Assembly (NCBI RefSeq): GCF_021401135.1
Contig: NZ_JACBFO010000002.1
Coordinates: 372,001-436,000 of the forward strand
Length of the DNA stretch: 64,000 bases
DNA from: Azonexus sp. R2A61
GTDB taxonomy: Bacteria; Pseudomonadota; Gammaproteobacteria; Burkholderiales; Rhodocyclaceae
Direction: 5' to 3'
Every line of letters starts with the position of its first letter. Positions within the stretch are counted from its first letter, which is position 1. Of the stretch, positions 17,261-28,100 are shown in pieces. The translations under genes were made by a program, and so were the position numbers. Under the pieces are notes generated by a model. That model was not told the DNA's origin, ran no database searches, and was given only the letters and a program-made list of their open reading frames with translations.

Positions 17261-18232
17261 ATGGACGCCTCCGCTCAGACCTTGCCCCGCGCCGAAAATT
17301 CCGCCGACGCCACCTTCGCCGCCCAGCGCAGCGAAATGGCCCGGCTGATCGACCGCCATTGCCCGACGCTCGGCCGGCGCGAAACGCCGCTGCCCGGCCT
17401 GGTCCTGTTCCGCGGTTGCGTCGCCGACAAACCGAGCTGCACCGTGGTCACCTCGGCCTTCGCGATGATCGCCCAGGGCGCCAAGCGCATCCTGGTCGGC
17501 AACGAAACCTACGAGTACGACGCCGAGCACTACATGCTGGCCACCGTCGACCTGCCGATCTCGTCGAGCGTGATCACTGCCAGCCAGAAGGAACCCTACC
17601 TCGGCGTGGCGGTCGAGCTGGACCCGCTGAAGATCGCCGAGCTGGCCGCCGGGCTGCGCAGAAATCCGCCTTCCGGCGCGGTCGACCGCAGCTTCGGCAT
17701 CGGCCGCGTCGATGTGGATCTCCAGAACACCGTGTTACGGCTGTTGCGGCTGCTCGACACGCCGGACGATTTCCCGGTGCTCGGGCCGATCATCGAACGC
17801 GAACTGCTCTACCGCCTGCTGACCGGCGAGCTCGGCTCGCGGCTGCAGCAGGCGACCACCGCCGGCAGCCACAGCCAGCAGATCGTGCGCGTCATCCAGT
17901 GGATGCGCAGCCATCTCGAACAGCCGGCCAGCATCGACGACCTGGCCGAACTGGCCAACATGAGCCGCTCGTCGCTGCACCACCATTTCAAGGCGCTGAC
18001 GTCGATGACGCCGGTGCAGTACCAGAAGCAGTTGCGCCTGCACGAAGCCCGCCGGCTGATGCTGACCTGCCGGCACGACGCGGCCAGCGCCGCGCATCGC
18101 GTCGGCTACGAAAGCCCTTCGCAGTTCAGCCGCGAATACCGGCGGCTGTTCGGCGCCCCGCCGGCCAGCGACGTCGCCGGCCTGATCGCCGCCTCGGGCG
18201 GCGTGTACAACGCCAATGCCGAAGCCCGCTGA
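17261..18232 (+). CDS. AraC-family transcriptional regulator (YqhC-like)
   Basis: A 323-residue regulator. The N-terminal AraC_N cupin-like domain contains CTVVTSAFAMIAQGAKRILV and VDLPISSSVITASQ. The C-terminal double helix-turn-helix contains SIDDLAELANMSRSSLHHHF and AAHRVGYESPSQFSREYRRL. Divergent from the molybdenum hydroxylase operon, so probably its regulator; YqhC relatives sense aldehydes, which would fit an aldehyde-oxidising enzyme. I chose ATG 17261; another in-frame ATG at 17165 adds 32 poorly conserved residues, and neither has a clear ribosome-binding site. The palindrome GCGGTCGACCGC occurs inside the gene at 17678. Confidence 0.87.
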   Translation: MDASAQTLPRAENSADATFAAQRSEMARLIDRHCPTLGRRETPLPGLVLFRGCVADKPSCTVVTSAFAMIAQGAKRILVGNETYEYDAEHYMLATVDLPISSSVITASQKEPYLGVAVELDPLKIAELAAGLRRNPPSGAVDRSFGIGRVDVDLQNTVLRLLRLLDTPDDFPVLGPIIERELLYRLLTGELGSRLQQATTAGSHSQQIVRVIQWMRSHLEQPASIDDLAELANMSRSSLHHHFKALTSMTPVQYQKQLRLHEARRLMLTCRHDAASAAHRVGYESPSQFSREYRRLFGAPPASDVAGLIAASGGVYNANAEAR

Positions 18233-18244
18233 GGGCGGGCTCGC

Positions 18245-19141
18245 TCAGCGCGCGGCCAGTTCCTCGACCAGGAAATCGATGAACACGCGCACCCGGGCCG
18301 GCAGGTGCTGGCGCCCCGGGTAGTAGGCGTAAAGATCGGCGGCCGGCAGCGTGTAGTCCGGCAGGATGCGGCGCAGGTGGCCGCTGTCCAGATAGCGGGC
18401 AACATCCCATTCCGAGCGGATGACGATGCCCTGCCCGTCGAGCGCCCAGCCCTGGACGATGTCGCCGTCGTTGCTCGACAGCACGCCGTGCACCTTGACG
18501 ATCTCGCTGCGGCCGTCGGCAATGAAGCGCCAGACGCCCCAGGCATCCTCGTTCTGGCGATGGACGATGCAGCGGTGGCCGGCCAGGTCGGCCACCGTCT
18601 TCGGCGTGCCGTGCTTTTCCAGGTAGGCCGGCGAAGCGCAGATGAAGCGCCGGTTGGACATGATGCGCCGGGCGTTGATGCGCGTGTCGGGCAACTCGCC
18701 GAAGCGCACGGCGAGATCGAAGCCACTGTCGATCAGGTCGAGCGGCCGGTCGCTGACTTCCAGCTGCACCTCGAGCTCGGGATGGCGGGCGGCGAAGACC
18801 GAGAGCAGCGGCGCGATCACCGTGCGGCCGAAACCGAGCGGCGCATTGACACGCAACTGGCCGCGCGGCGCCTGGCGGTTGCCGCTGACCAGTTCGTCCA
18901 TCTCGCGCAGTTCGGCAAGCAGCCGGGCGGCGTGTTCGAGATAGGTCTCGCCCTCCGGGGTCAGGCTGATCTTGCGCGTGCTGCGGTTGAGCAGGCGCAC
19001 GCCGAGCCGTTTTTCCATCGCCGCCAGGCGCATGGTCGCCGCCGGCGGCGTGATGTCCAGCGCCCGCGCCGCCGCCGACAGGCTGCCGAGACGGACGAGC
19101 AGGACGAAGAATTCCAGTTCGGCAAAGGTCGAAGTTTTCAA
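18245..19141 (-). CDS. LysR-family transcriptional regulator
   Basis: A 298-residue LysR protein. The helix-turn-helix is in residues 1-60 (FFVLLVRLGSLSAAARALDI, ATMRLAAMEKRLGVRLLNR). The effector domain begins near LRVNAPLGFGRTVIAPLLSV. Convergent with the AraC gene and divergent from the tartrate dehydratase gene 107 bp away, so the likely target is that gene. The palindrome GGTTCAAATTTAACC lies in the shared intergenic region. The inducer could be tartrate, by inference from context only. Confidence 0.88.
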   Translation of the reverse strand: MKTSTFAELEFFVLLVRLGSLSAAARALDITPPAATMRLAAMEKRLGVRLLNRSTRKISLTPEGETYLEHAARLLAELREMDELVSGNRQAPRGQLRVNAPLGFGRTVIAPLLSVFAARHPELEVQLEVSDRPLDLIDSGFDLAVRFGELPDTRINARRIMSNRRFICASPAYLEKHGTPKTVADLAGHRCIVHRQNEDAWGVWRFIADGRSEIVKVHGVLSSNDGDIVQGWALDGQGIVIRSEWDVARYLDSGHLRRILPDYTLPAADLYAYYPGRQHLPARVRVFIDFLVEELAAR

Positions 19142-19180
19142 TTTATTTGAATAATGAAGTCAATTTTCGCTGAAACACGC

Positions 19181-19195
19181 GGTTCAAATTTAACC
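19181..19195. promoter_or_regulatory. candidate LysR operator
   Basis: GGTTCAAATTTAACC is a near-perfect dyad, AT-rich at the centre, of LysR-box size. It lies between the LysR gene (start 19141) and the tartrate dehydratase gene (start 19249). Called by symmetry and position. Confidence 0.35.
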
Positions 19196-19248
19196 ATATT
19201 CTGGCGGCGTTCCGGCAGAAAGCCCTGCCGACCCACCAGGAGACCCAG

Positions 19249-20415
19249 ATGAAAATCGTCGAAATCCGCGAAAAGACCGTTCCGATCAGCTCGCCCATCC
19301 GCAATGCCTACATCGATTTCAGCAAGATGACGCTGAGCGTCGTCGCCGTCATCACCGACGTCGTGCGCAACGGCAAGCCGGTGATCGGCTACGGTTTCAA
19401 CTCGAACGGCCGCTATGGCCAGGGCACGCTGATGCGCGAACGCTTCATTCCGCGCATCATGGCCGCCGACCCGGACAGCCTGCTCGACGCCAGCGGCAAC
19501 AACCTCGATCCGCACAAGATCTGGAACTGCATGTTCACCAACGAAAAACCGGGCGGCCACGGCGAACGTTCGGTGGCCATCGGCACCATCGACATGGCGA
19601 TCTGGGATGCGGTCGCCAAGATCGAGGACAAGCCGCTGTACCAGCTGCTCGCCGACCGCTACGGCAACGGCCGGGCCGACACGAAGATCTTCGTTTATGC
19701 CGCCGGCGGTTACTACTACCCGGGCCAGGACCACGGCAAGCTCAAGGACGAGATGAAAAGCTACATCGACCGCGGCTACACCGTGGTCAAGAAGAAGATT
19801 GGCGGCGCCTCGCTCGACGAGGACCTGCGCCGCATCGATTCCATCCTCAGCGTGCTGCAGGACGGCCAGAAGCTGGCGGTGGACGCCAACGGCCGCTTCG
19901 ATCTCGATACCGCCATCCAGTACGCCAAGGCCTTATCCCAGTACGACCTGTTCTGGTACGAAGAACCGGGCGACCCGCTCGACTACGAACTGCAGGCGAC
20001 GCTGCGCAACTACTACGACAAGCCGATGGCCACCGGCGAAGACCTGTTCTCGATGCAGGACGCGCGCAACCTGATCCGGCACGGCGGCATGCGCCCGGAC
20101 CGCGACTGGCTGCAGTTCGACTGCGCGCTCAGCTACGGCCTGGTCGAATACCTGCGCACACTGGACATGCTCAAGCAGCACGGCTGGTCGGCCAAGCGCT
20201 GCATCCCGCACGGCGGCCACCAGATGTCGCTGAACATCGCCGCCGGCCTGGGCCTGGGCGGCAACGAGTCCTACCCGGACCTGTTCCAGCCCTATGGCGG
20301 CTTCCCGGACGGCGTCAAGGTCGTCGACGGCCACGTCGACCTGCCGGCGCTGCCGGGCATCGGCTTCGAAGGCAAGGCCGACCTGATCGCCGAAATGCGC
20401 AAGATCGCCGGGTAA
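19249..20415 (+). CDS. tarD: D(-)-tartrate dehydratase (enolase superfamily)
   Basis: A 388-residue enolase-superfamily enzyme that would dehydrate D-tartrate to oxaloacetate. It matches the Bradyrhizobium TarD pattern as I remember it along its whole length: SSPIRNAYIDFSKMT near the N-terminus, NEKPGGHGERSVAIGTIDMA, the KxK catalytic pair in VKKKIGGA, metal ligands in LAVDANGRF, WYEEPGDPLDY and ATGEDLFS, the His of RCIPHGGHQMS, and the end NESYPDLFQPYGGFPDGV. Length is the same as that family. It is a single-gene unit with a divergent LysR gene; no transporter is adjacent. A good GGAGAC ribosome-binding site precedes ATG 19249. Confidence 0.88.
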   Translation: MKIVEIREKTVPISSPIRNAYIDFSKMTLSVVAVITDVVRNGKPVIGYGFNSNGRYGQGTLMRERFIPRIMAADPDSLLDASGNNLDPHKIWNCMFTNEKPGGHGERSVAIGTIDMAIWDAVAKIEDKPLYQLLADRYGNGRADTKIFVYAAGGYYYPGQDHGKLKDEMKSYIDRGYTVVKKKIGGASLDEDLRRIDSILSVLQDGQKLAVDANGRFDLDTAIQYAKALSQYDLFWYEEPGDPLDYELQATLRNYYDKPMATGEDLFSMQDARNLIRHGGMRPDRDWLQFDCALSYGLVEYLRTLDMLKQHGWSAKRCIPHGGHQMSLNIAAGLGLGGNESYPDLFQPYGGFPDGVKVVDGHVDLPALPGIGFEGKADLIAEMRKIAG

Positions 20416-20430
20416 ACCCGTCGGCAACGC

Positions 20431-20473
20431 AAAAAAACGGCCGGGGGTTTGTCGCCCCCGGCCGTTTTTTTTC
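20431..20473. terminator. bidirectional intrinsic terminator
   Basis: A run of seven A (20431-20437) is followed by ACGGCCGGGGG, a seven-base loop TTTGTCG, CCCCCGGCCGT and then a run of T. The 11-bp GC-rich stem with A and T tracts on the two sides would end transcription from both the tartrate dehydratase gene (+) and the msrAB gene (-), which converge here. Confidence 0.92.
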
Positions 20474-20487
20474 AACCTCGCACCGCT

Positions 20488-21801
<1,314 letters not shown>

Positions 21802-21825
21802 GAATCGGTTCTCCGGGCTTGGCGC

Positions 21826-22371
21826 CGACGAGGATAAGGGATGCACCGGTCGGCTGCGGGTAGACCGCGCAGCATCGGCCGGGTTTCCATTGGTCGGCGA
21901 GCGCAGGAATTTCTTACACTTTTTCGGTAAAACCTGCGGTCGACCGCAAGAATTCGCGATTTTCGCTGCGAAATATCGACGGCGTTGCCCCAAAGCGCAA
22001 TCGCCTCATGTCCGCTAAAGGTCGGCTGTCGTTCGGCTTTGACTAGTCAAGTTGACGATTTCGTATGCTCAGGTCGAATGCGATTCAGCGGCCAACACCG
22101 CGCGATTACGCATTTCGCCAGCGCGACGCGTACCCGCTGATATGGTGGCGGATTCGCGCATCGCGTAGCCGAGCGTCCGGCAGATGTCACGGGCGGCGTC
22201 GTGCAGGTCCTGCCGCTGCGCCTCGGCCAGCGCGGCCCGGAACAGTTGCCGCGCCCGCCCCTGGCAGCGGCAACCGGCGCTGACGCTGGCACCCAGTTCG
22301 GCGAAGTCGTCGAAGCGTGCCAGGTGGATGAAGCCGGACAGTTCACCGTCAGCTTTGACACTGCCGAAGCA
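21826..22371. repeat. left direct repeat bounding the metal-resistance island
   Basis: This stretch is a diverged copy of 34542-34914. Matching parts include GGATGCACCGG-CGGC (about 21839), AAAACCTGCGGTCGACCGC (21929-21947), and a long stretch from about 22091 to 22371 that matches 34625-34914 apart from scattered substitutions and one internal deletion. The copy contains about 150 bp of extra sequence between the last two blocks. Same orientation as the right copy, so the 12 kb in between is flanked by direct repeats. Confidence 0.75.
22091..22371 (-). pseudogene. truncated GNAT acetyltransferase gene fragment
   Basis: Read on the minus strand this segment encodes the middle and C-terminal part of the GNAT protein found intact at 34622-35095 (DGELSGFIHLARFDDFAELG, then RCQGRARQLFRAALAEAQRQ, ICRTLGY). 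The first about 55 residues are missing. An internal deletion removes residues around the acetyl-CoA loop end (LAAGHPAARH), and a frameshift follows the ESAT block. No start codon in frame is plausible. It is a dead copy left at the island boundary. Confidence 0.8.
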
Positions 22372-22396
22372 AAATGGCTATTTACCGCCCATTACT

Positions 22397-22579
22397 TCAC
22401 TTGCCACAACGCCCTCGACATATTCTTCTGGTCAACAATTTTGAATACGAAAGTCGATTTTTTCGATAGCTTAGATGGCGCTCCAGAAGCCAGAATCCGA
22501 AAAAAACCACAACAATCAACCCCCAGACAACTAAAACCTTAGTCGACACCGGTAGCCCAATAATTAAATTCATCTGCAT
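22397..22579 (-). CDS. possible small single-pass membrane protein
   Basis: A 60-residue ORF, AT-rich like the neighbouring pEtN transferase gene. It starts MQMNLIIGLP, has one membrane helix (VLVVWGLIVVVFFGFWLLER), and ends in a basic Arg/Lys/Ser-rich tail. A good ribosome-binding site, AGGTGG, lies five bases before ATG 22579. It sits 298 bp beyond the pEtN transferase stop on the same strand. No family recognised. The hydrophobic helix plus the ribosome-binding site argue for a real gene, but length alone would not. Confidence 0.4.
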   Translation of the reverse strand: MQMNLIIGLPVSTKVLVVWGLIVVVFFGFWLLERHLSYRKNRLSYSKLLTRRICRGRCGK

Positions 22580-22877
22580 TTAAACCACCTAAAAAAAGCA
22601 ACAAATTAAAACAAAACAATACATAAAACACATTTAAAAAATAAACTTCACTGTATTTTACATATATCCTTTAAACCCTTAAAAAACTTAAATTTCGAAA
22701 ACATTTTTAACGGATTAGAAAACAACCACATAACAATATTAAATTATTCAAAATTTACAACTTCGCACGCCACCACTCGCTATAAAAAACCGCCGCAATG
22801 CAGGAAAACACATCGCAAACACATGAAATATAAACAAAACGCTGAAATTAAAAACACCGACACTCACGCCTTAAAAA
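22580..22877. other. AT-rich intergenic region
   Basis: About 300 bp, strongly AT-rich with many A and T tracts, between the small membrane ORF and the pEtN transferase gene. I see no gene and no clear hairpin. Its composition contrasts sharply with the chromosome on the left (before 22371) and suits recently acquired DNA. Confidence 0.5.
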
Positions 22878-24512
22878 TCAATCACAATTTCTCGCAAGAT
22901 CAAAGACTGGATCATAGATGTGACTCTTGACATCGAACAAACCGAGCAGGGTGTGCACTAAACTATCGTGATTAGCAGCTTGTTTTGCCCGCTGCGTCAC
23001 ACAGGCCAAACTCACATCATGACTTCGCTGAAACTCATCGGAAAACCACATAAAAAATGGAACCTTGATTTGTTCCCTAGGCGCCATCGAATATGGAAGC
23101 CCGTGCAAGTAAAATCCTTTTTCACCCAAAGACTCACCATGATCGGATACATAGGCCATTGCCGAATCATGGGTTTTGACGCTCAAAAGCTCATCAATCA
23201 AACCATCGAGAACCGAATCGGCATATAAAATTGTATTATCGTAAGTATTTACCAATGAAGTTCTTGAACACTTGGAAAGATCAGTTGTATCGCATGTCGG
23301 AACGAATTTTCGGAAGCCATCAGGATATCTTTGATAATAGGCAGGACCATGCGAACCCAGCATGTGCAGAACAATCAATACGTCTTTCTCCGTTTTCTCA
23401 ATCGTATTTCTGATATCCCTTATCAGTATTTCATCAAAACATCGGCCGCCTTTACACAATAAATCGTCTTTGACATTCTGAAAGTTTTCGAATGACAGAC
23501 CCGAGCAGGTTCCCTTGCAGCCTGACTGATTATCCCGCCAAATAACAGAAACCCCGGATCGATCCAGAACATGCAGCACGGATTCTGTTGTCCGGATGTC
23601 TCCTTCGTCATAGTTTCTCCGCCCCTGAAATGAGAGCATGCAAGGCAAAGAAGTCGCAGTATCGGTACCGCAACTCGAGAAATCGGTGAAATTAATGACA
23701 TTCCGTTGCGCCAGCTTGGGCGTGGTCTGCCTAGCGTAACCACTTAACCCCCAATTTTCGGCACGAACAGTTTCACCGATTACAAGTACAAAAGCTTGCG
23801 GTTTACTGTGGGTCGAGTGGATTAATCGTCGCGCATCCTGCCCGACTATTGTCTTGACTATCAATCCATCGGTTTTTTCTTTAGCCAAAAAAAGTCGGGC
23901 TGTCGAGAATAAAAAATTACTCGGCGTTACCAGATAGCGAATCTCTTTATGCGCCCTCATCATCGGAACGAGACTGCTGCTCGTCATCCAAAAACTTCCG
24001 GCAATTAGTAACAGTGCAAAACCAACACACGTTCCACGTACATAAAAAGCCTTGCGAAAACCGAACCTTTCAACCTTTATTAGACAAACCAGTAGCGAAG
24101 GAACCAATCCATACGCCAAAACGTAATACAGCAAGCGCCAATCGAGAAGCTCTATGCTTTCCCTGAAATCCGTTTCAAACACATTGCGAATCATGGACCT
24201 GTCAAAATATACGCCATAACTATCCATGAAATAAACAGCCAATGCCGTAATAATAAACATCCCCGTAAATACTGGCTTGAATGTCCACCTATTAATGATC
24301 AACAACAAAAAAAGCCATTGAACAGAAAACACCATCAGACCGTAAAAAAACACATCGACCCACATGGAGACGATCGGCCTTGAGGCCAACAACGAAAAAA
24401 CAGAGTTCCAGAACGATTTATTGCAGAAAAACAGAAAAAACAAACTTGCCAGAAAAGTCAAAACCTCCGTTCCAGGAATTTTTTTACCCAAGGCAGATTT
24501 CAAACCAATCAT
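22878..24512 (-). CDS. phosphoethanolamine transferase, EptA/MCR family
   Basis: A 544-residue inner-membrane enzyme. Five hydrophobic segments in the first about 210 residues precede a periplasmic alkaline-phosphatase-fold domain. Catalytic landmarks are VIGETVRAENWGLSGYAR (metal-binding Glu), SCGTDTATSLPCMLS with the nucleophile Thr, LHMLGSHGPAYYQRYP, and VSDHGESLGEKGFYLHG with Asp/His ligands. Members transfer phosphoethanolamine to lipid A (EptA, MCR), to LPS core, or to the flagellar rod protein FlgG (Campylobacter EptC). The gene is far more AT-rich than its surroundings, so it was probably transferred. It lies 17 bp after the flgB-like gene, in the same direction, suggesting one transcript and a shared job. 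Confidence 0.9.
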   Translation of the reverse strand: MIGLKSALGKKIPGTEVLTFLASLFFLFFCNKSFWNSVFSLLASRPIVSMWVDVFFYGLMVFSVQWLFLLLIINRWTFKPVFTGMFIITALAVYFMDSYGVYFDRSMIRNVFETDFRESIELLDWRLLYYVLAYGLVPSLLVCLIKVERFGFRKAFYVRGTCVGFALLLIAGSFWMTSSSLVPMMRAHKEIRYLVTPSNFLFSTARLFLAKEKTDGLIVKTIVGQDARRLIHSTHSKPQAFVLVIGETVRAENWGLSGYARQTTPKLAQRNVINFTDFSSCGTDTATSLPCMLSFQGRRNYDEGDIRTTESVLHVLDRSGVSVIWRDNQSGCKGTCSGLSFENFQNVKDDLLCKGGRCFDEILIRDIRNTIEKTEKDVLIVLHMLGSHGPAYYQRYPDGFRKFVPTCDTTDLSKCSRTSLVNTYDNTILYADSVLDGLIDELLSVKTHDSAMAYVSDHGESLGEKGFYLHGLPYSMAPREQIKVPFFMWFSDEFQRSHDVSLACVTQRAKQAANHDSLVHTLLGLFDVKSHIYDPVFDLARNCD

Positions 24513-24529
24513 CTCAAATTCCCCGAACC

Positions 24530-25060
24530 TTATTTGATCGAACTGAACAGTTCTTTCATATCTCTAAATTCACCACCAACCCGGTCCAATGAAAACTGAT
24601 ACATCAGAGAATTGTCAGCGTACTTTTGCCGCTCAATATCCATTTCCACGGTATTTCCATCCACACTGCTCTGATACGGAATCTGATACTTCAAACGGAA
24701 AATCTGACTTTTATCCTCCACTCCACTCAGATGTCCCTGAGCGGAAGTTTTCATTGAAAGAGAATTCATTGCTAGCTGATTGGCAATTTCGGCAATATCA
24801 ACATCTACCGATTTATACCCCGGTGTATCAGCATTCGCTATATTTGATGCAATCAACTGCTGCCGATAAGCACGCACTCCCAGCATCTTTTGTTGCAGAT
24901 CAATTTTTGTTTTTTCAGCCTCTGTGCGCGTCGAGGCTTCATTAACTTTCATCTCCAAGATTTTGGAAAAACCACTCGCGGAAGTGGTTTTTCCATCGTT
25001 TTTTGAATCGCGGTTTTTAATAACAGACTGCATACGGTCAATTTTTGGAAAATCGCTCAT
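24530..25060 (-). CDS. orphan FlgB-like flagellar rod protein
   Basis: A 176-residue protein. After a non-conserved Lys/Ser-rich N-terminal stretch of about 50 residues it carries the rod-protein motif RQQLIASNIANADTPGYKSVDVD (about residues 67-89), which is diagnostic of FlgB. The C-terminal block VEMDIERQKYADNSLMYQFSL matches the usual FlgB end that pairs with the first motif in a coiled coil. No other flagellar gene is nearby; normal flgB starts the flgBCDEFGHIJ operon. AT-rich like the pEtN transferase gene it precedes. It could be a second FlgB for an alternative flagellum, or a stray fragment of one. The N-terminal extension is unusual for FlgB. Confidence 0.75.
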   Translation of the reverse strand: MSDFPKIDRMQSVIKNRDSKNDGKTTSASGFSKILEMKVNEASTRTEAEKTKIDLQQKMLGVRAYRQQLIASNIANADTPGYKSVDVDIAEIANQLAMNSLSMKTSAQGHLSGVEDKSQIFRLKYQIPYQSSVDGNTVEMDIERQKYADNSLMYQFSLDRVGGEFRDMKELFSSIK

Positions 25061-25122
25061 CTTGAAACCTCTGAAATTCAGAAACTCATGTTGGTCATTT
25101 CAGTATTTTCAAAACCTGCGAC

Positions 25123-28100
25123 CTACTGGTTATCCGATTTTTCCAGCGTTTTTTCCCTGCCATGAACCATGCGGTACAGCAAAGGCAATACGAGCAGCGT
25201 TAACGCAGTCGACGACAAAATCCCACCGATCACCACCGTGGCAAGTGGGCGCTGGACTTCAGCACCGGTTCCCGTGGCAATGGCCATGGGAACGAAGCCG
25301 AGAGACGCCACCAACGCGGTCATCAGCACGGGACGCAGGCGTGTCAGCGCCCCTTCGTGAATGGCATCGTCGACGGAACGTCCTTCTTCACGCAAATTGC
25401 GGATGAAGGAAATCATCACCAGACCATTCAGTACGGCCACGCCGGACAAGGCAATGAAGCCGATACCGGCTGAAATCGAGAGCGGAATACCTCTCAGCCA
25501 AAGTGCAACGACACCACCTGTGAGGGCAAACGGAATACCGGTAAACACCAGCAACCCGTCCTTCACGTTGCCGAACATTGCAAACAGCAGCGTGAATACC
25601 AGTAGCAAGGCCACAGGCACAACGATCTTGAGGCGTTTGGAAGCAGACTCCAGTTGTTCGAAAGTTCCGCCCCAGGCAGTCCAGTAACCGCTCGGAATCT
25701 TGACCTCGGCCAGACGAATCTGCGCCTCGCCAACGAAGGAACCGATGTCCCGGCCACGGACGTTGGCGCTGACGACGACTCGACGCTTGCCATTTTCCCG
25801 GCTGACCTGATTCGGCCCCGGTGCGGTTTCTAGACTGGCGACCTCACTCAAAGGAATGTAGGCCGTACGCGCGTCGCCCGCATTGCCAACAATTGCCGCT
25901 TTTGGCAAAGCGATTGGCAAACGCCTCAGCGATTCGAGATCCGAGCGCAAGTTCTCCGGTAGACGCACGACAATATCGAAACGACGGTCTCCCTCGAACA
26001 TCGTTCCAGCTTCCCTGCCACCGATCGCGGTCGAAATCGCATCCTGCACATCGCCGATGTTGAGTCCGTAGCGAGCAGTCTTCTCGCGGTCGATGTTGAC
26101 GGTCAGCATGGGCAACCCCGTCGTCTGCTCGATCTTGACTTCGGAAGCGCCAGGAATTGTCTCCAGTACCGCCGAAATCTTGCTGGCCGTATCATTCATC
26201 ACGTCCATGTCATCGCCGAATATTTTGATGGCCACATCGCTGCGGACCCCGGAGATCAACTCATTGAAGCGCAACTGGATCGGCTGGGAAAACTCATAGC
26301 TGTTCCCCGGCAGCTTGGAAACCGTCTCCTGGATAGACGCCAGCAGTTCGTCGCGTGACCTTTTCGGTTCCGGCCATTCTTCCTCAGGTTTCAGCATGAT
26401 GTAACCATCGGAAATGTTGGGTGGCATCGGGTCCGAGGCAATCTCGGCCGTACCGGTTCTGGCAAAAACCCTTTCGATCTCCGGATACTCATCCTTGAGA
26501 TGTCTCTCCAATTGCTGTTGCATGGCCAGCGATTGAGAAAGACTGGTTCCCGGAATACGTAGCGCCTGGATCGCCAAATCTCCCTCATTCAGACTCGGAA
26601 CGAATTCGCTTCCCATGCGCGTTGCAAGCAAACCGGAGAGAAGAACCATCACGGTCGTGAAAACCAGTACCACCGGTTTGTTTGCCATAACGCAAGCCAG
26701 TACCGGCTCATACCAGTGCTTGGCTGCCCGCATCAGGAAATTTTCTTTTTCATCCACCTTGTCCCCGATGAACAATGCGATGGCCGCAGGGATGAAGGTA
26801 ACGGAGAGGATCATGGCACCGACGAGCGCGGTGACCACGGTGAAAGCCATGGGGTGGAACATCTTGCCTTCGACGCCAGTGAGCGCAAAGATCGGCAGAT
26901 AGACGATCATGATGATGAGTTGACCGAACAACAGCGCTCGGCGAGCCTCTCTGGAAGCGGCAAAGACTTCGTGGAACCGCTCGTTCCGGGTCAACGGTCG
27001 TCCGGATTGCGCTTGGGCATGGGCTAATCGGCGAACACAGTTTTCGACGATGACGACAGCGCCGTCGATGATGATCCCGAAGTCGAGGGCCCCAAGGCTC
27101 ATCAAGTTGGCGCTGACACGATAATTGACCATGCCAGAGAAGGTAAACAGCATGGAAAGCGGGATCACCAGGGCGGTAACGATGGCCGCCCTGATGTTGC
27201 CGAGAAACAGGAAAAGAATGACGATCACCAACACGGCACCTTCAAGAAGGTTCTTCTTGACGGTATTGATCGCCTTATCCACCAAGACAGTCCGGTCATA
27301 AACGGTAACCGCCCTGATACCGTCCGGCAGATTGCGGTTTATTTCAGCCATTCGCTGGTCGACCGCACGAGAAACAGTACGACTGTTCTCGCCGATCAAC
27401 ATGAATACCGTACCCAGCACAACTTCCCGTCCGTTATCGGTCGCAGCACCGGTGCGAAGTTCACGACCGATGCCGACATCCGCCACATCGCGGACGCGAA
27501 TCGCCACCCCCTGGACATTGGCCAGAATAACGTTCCGGATATCCTCAATGCCGCGCACCTGGCCCGGCGCGCGAATCAGGTACTGTTCTCCACGCTTCTC
27601 GATGTAACCTGCGCCGACGTTGCTGTTATTGCGGTCGATGGCAACAACCACATCCTGAAGCGTCAGGCCATAAGAGGCCAGTTTTTCCGGACTGGGTGCG
27701 ACCTGGTATTCCTTGGCAAAACCACCGATCGAATTGATCTCGGTGACGCCTGTCACGTTACGCAATTGCGGCTTGATGATCCAATCCTGAATCTCACGCA
27801 AATCGGTTGGTGTATAGGGCGTACCGTCTGCTTTTCTCGCGTTATCCTCGGCTTCGACGGTCCACAAGTAGATTTCACCCAGACCGGTGGAAATCGGTCC
27901 CATGGCTGGCGCAATTCCGGCCGGGAGTTTCTCCTTGGCTTCCTGGATACGCTGATTGACCAGTTGACGGGCAAAATAAATGTCCGTTCCGTCCTTGAAA
28001 ATCACCGTAACCTGCGACAAGCCGTAGCGCGAAAGCGAGCGGGTCTGTTCCAGGTGCGGCAATCCAGCCATAACGGTCTCAACCGGATAAGTCACCCGTT

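Noticed and set aside
22047-22361. Minus-strand 104-codon open frame within the left direct repeat
   Set aside because: It is an out-of-frame reading of the broken GNAT copy; the same frame is also open in the intact copy at 34.6-34.9 kb, where the real gene is in another frame.
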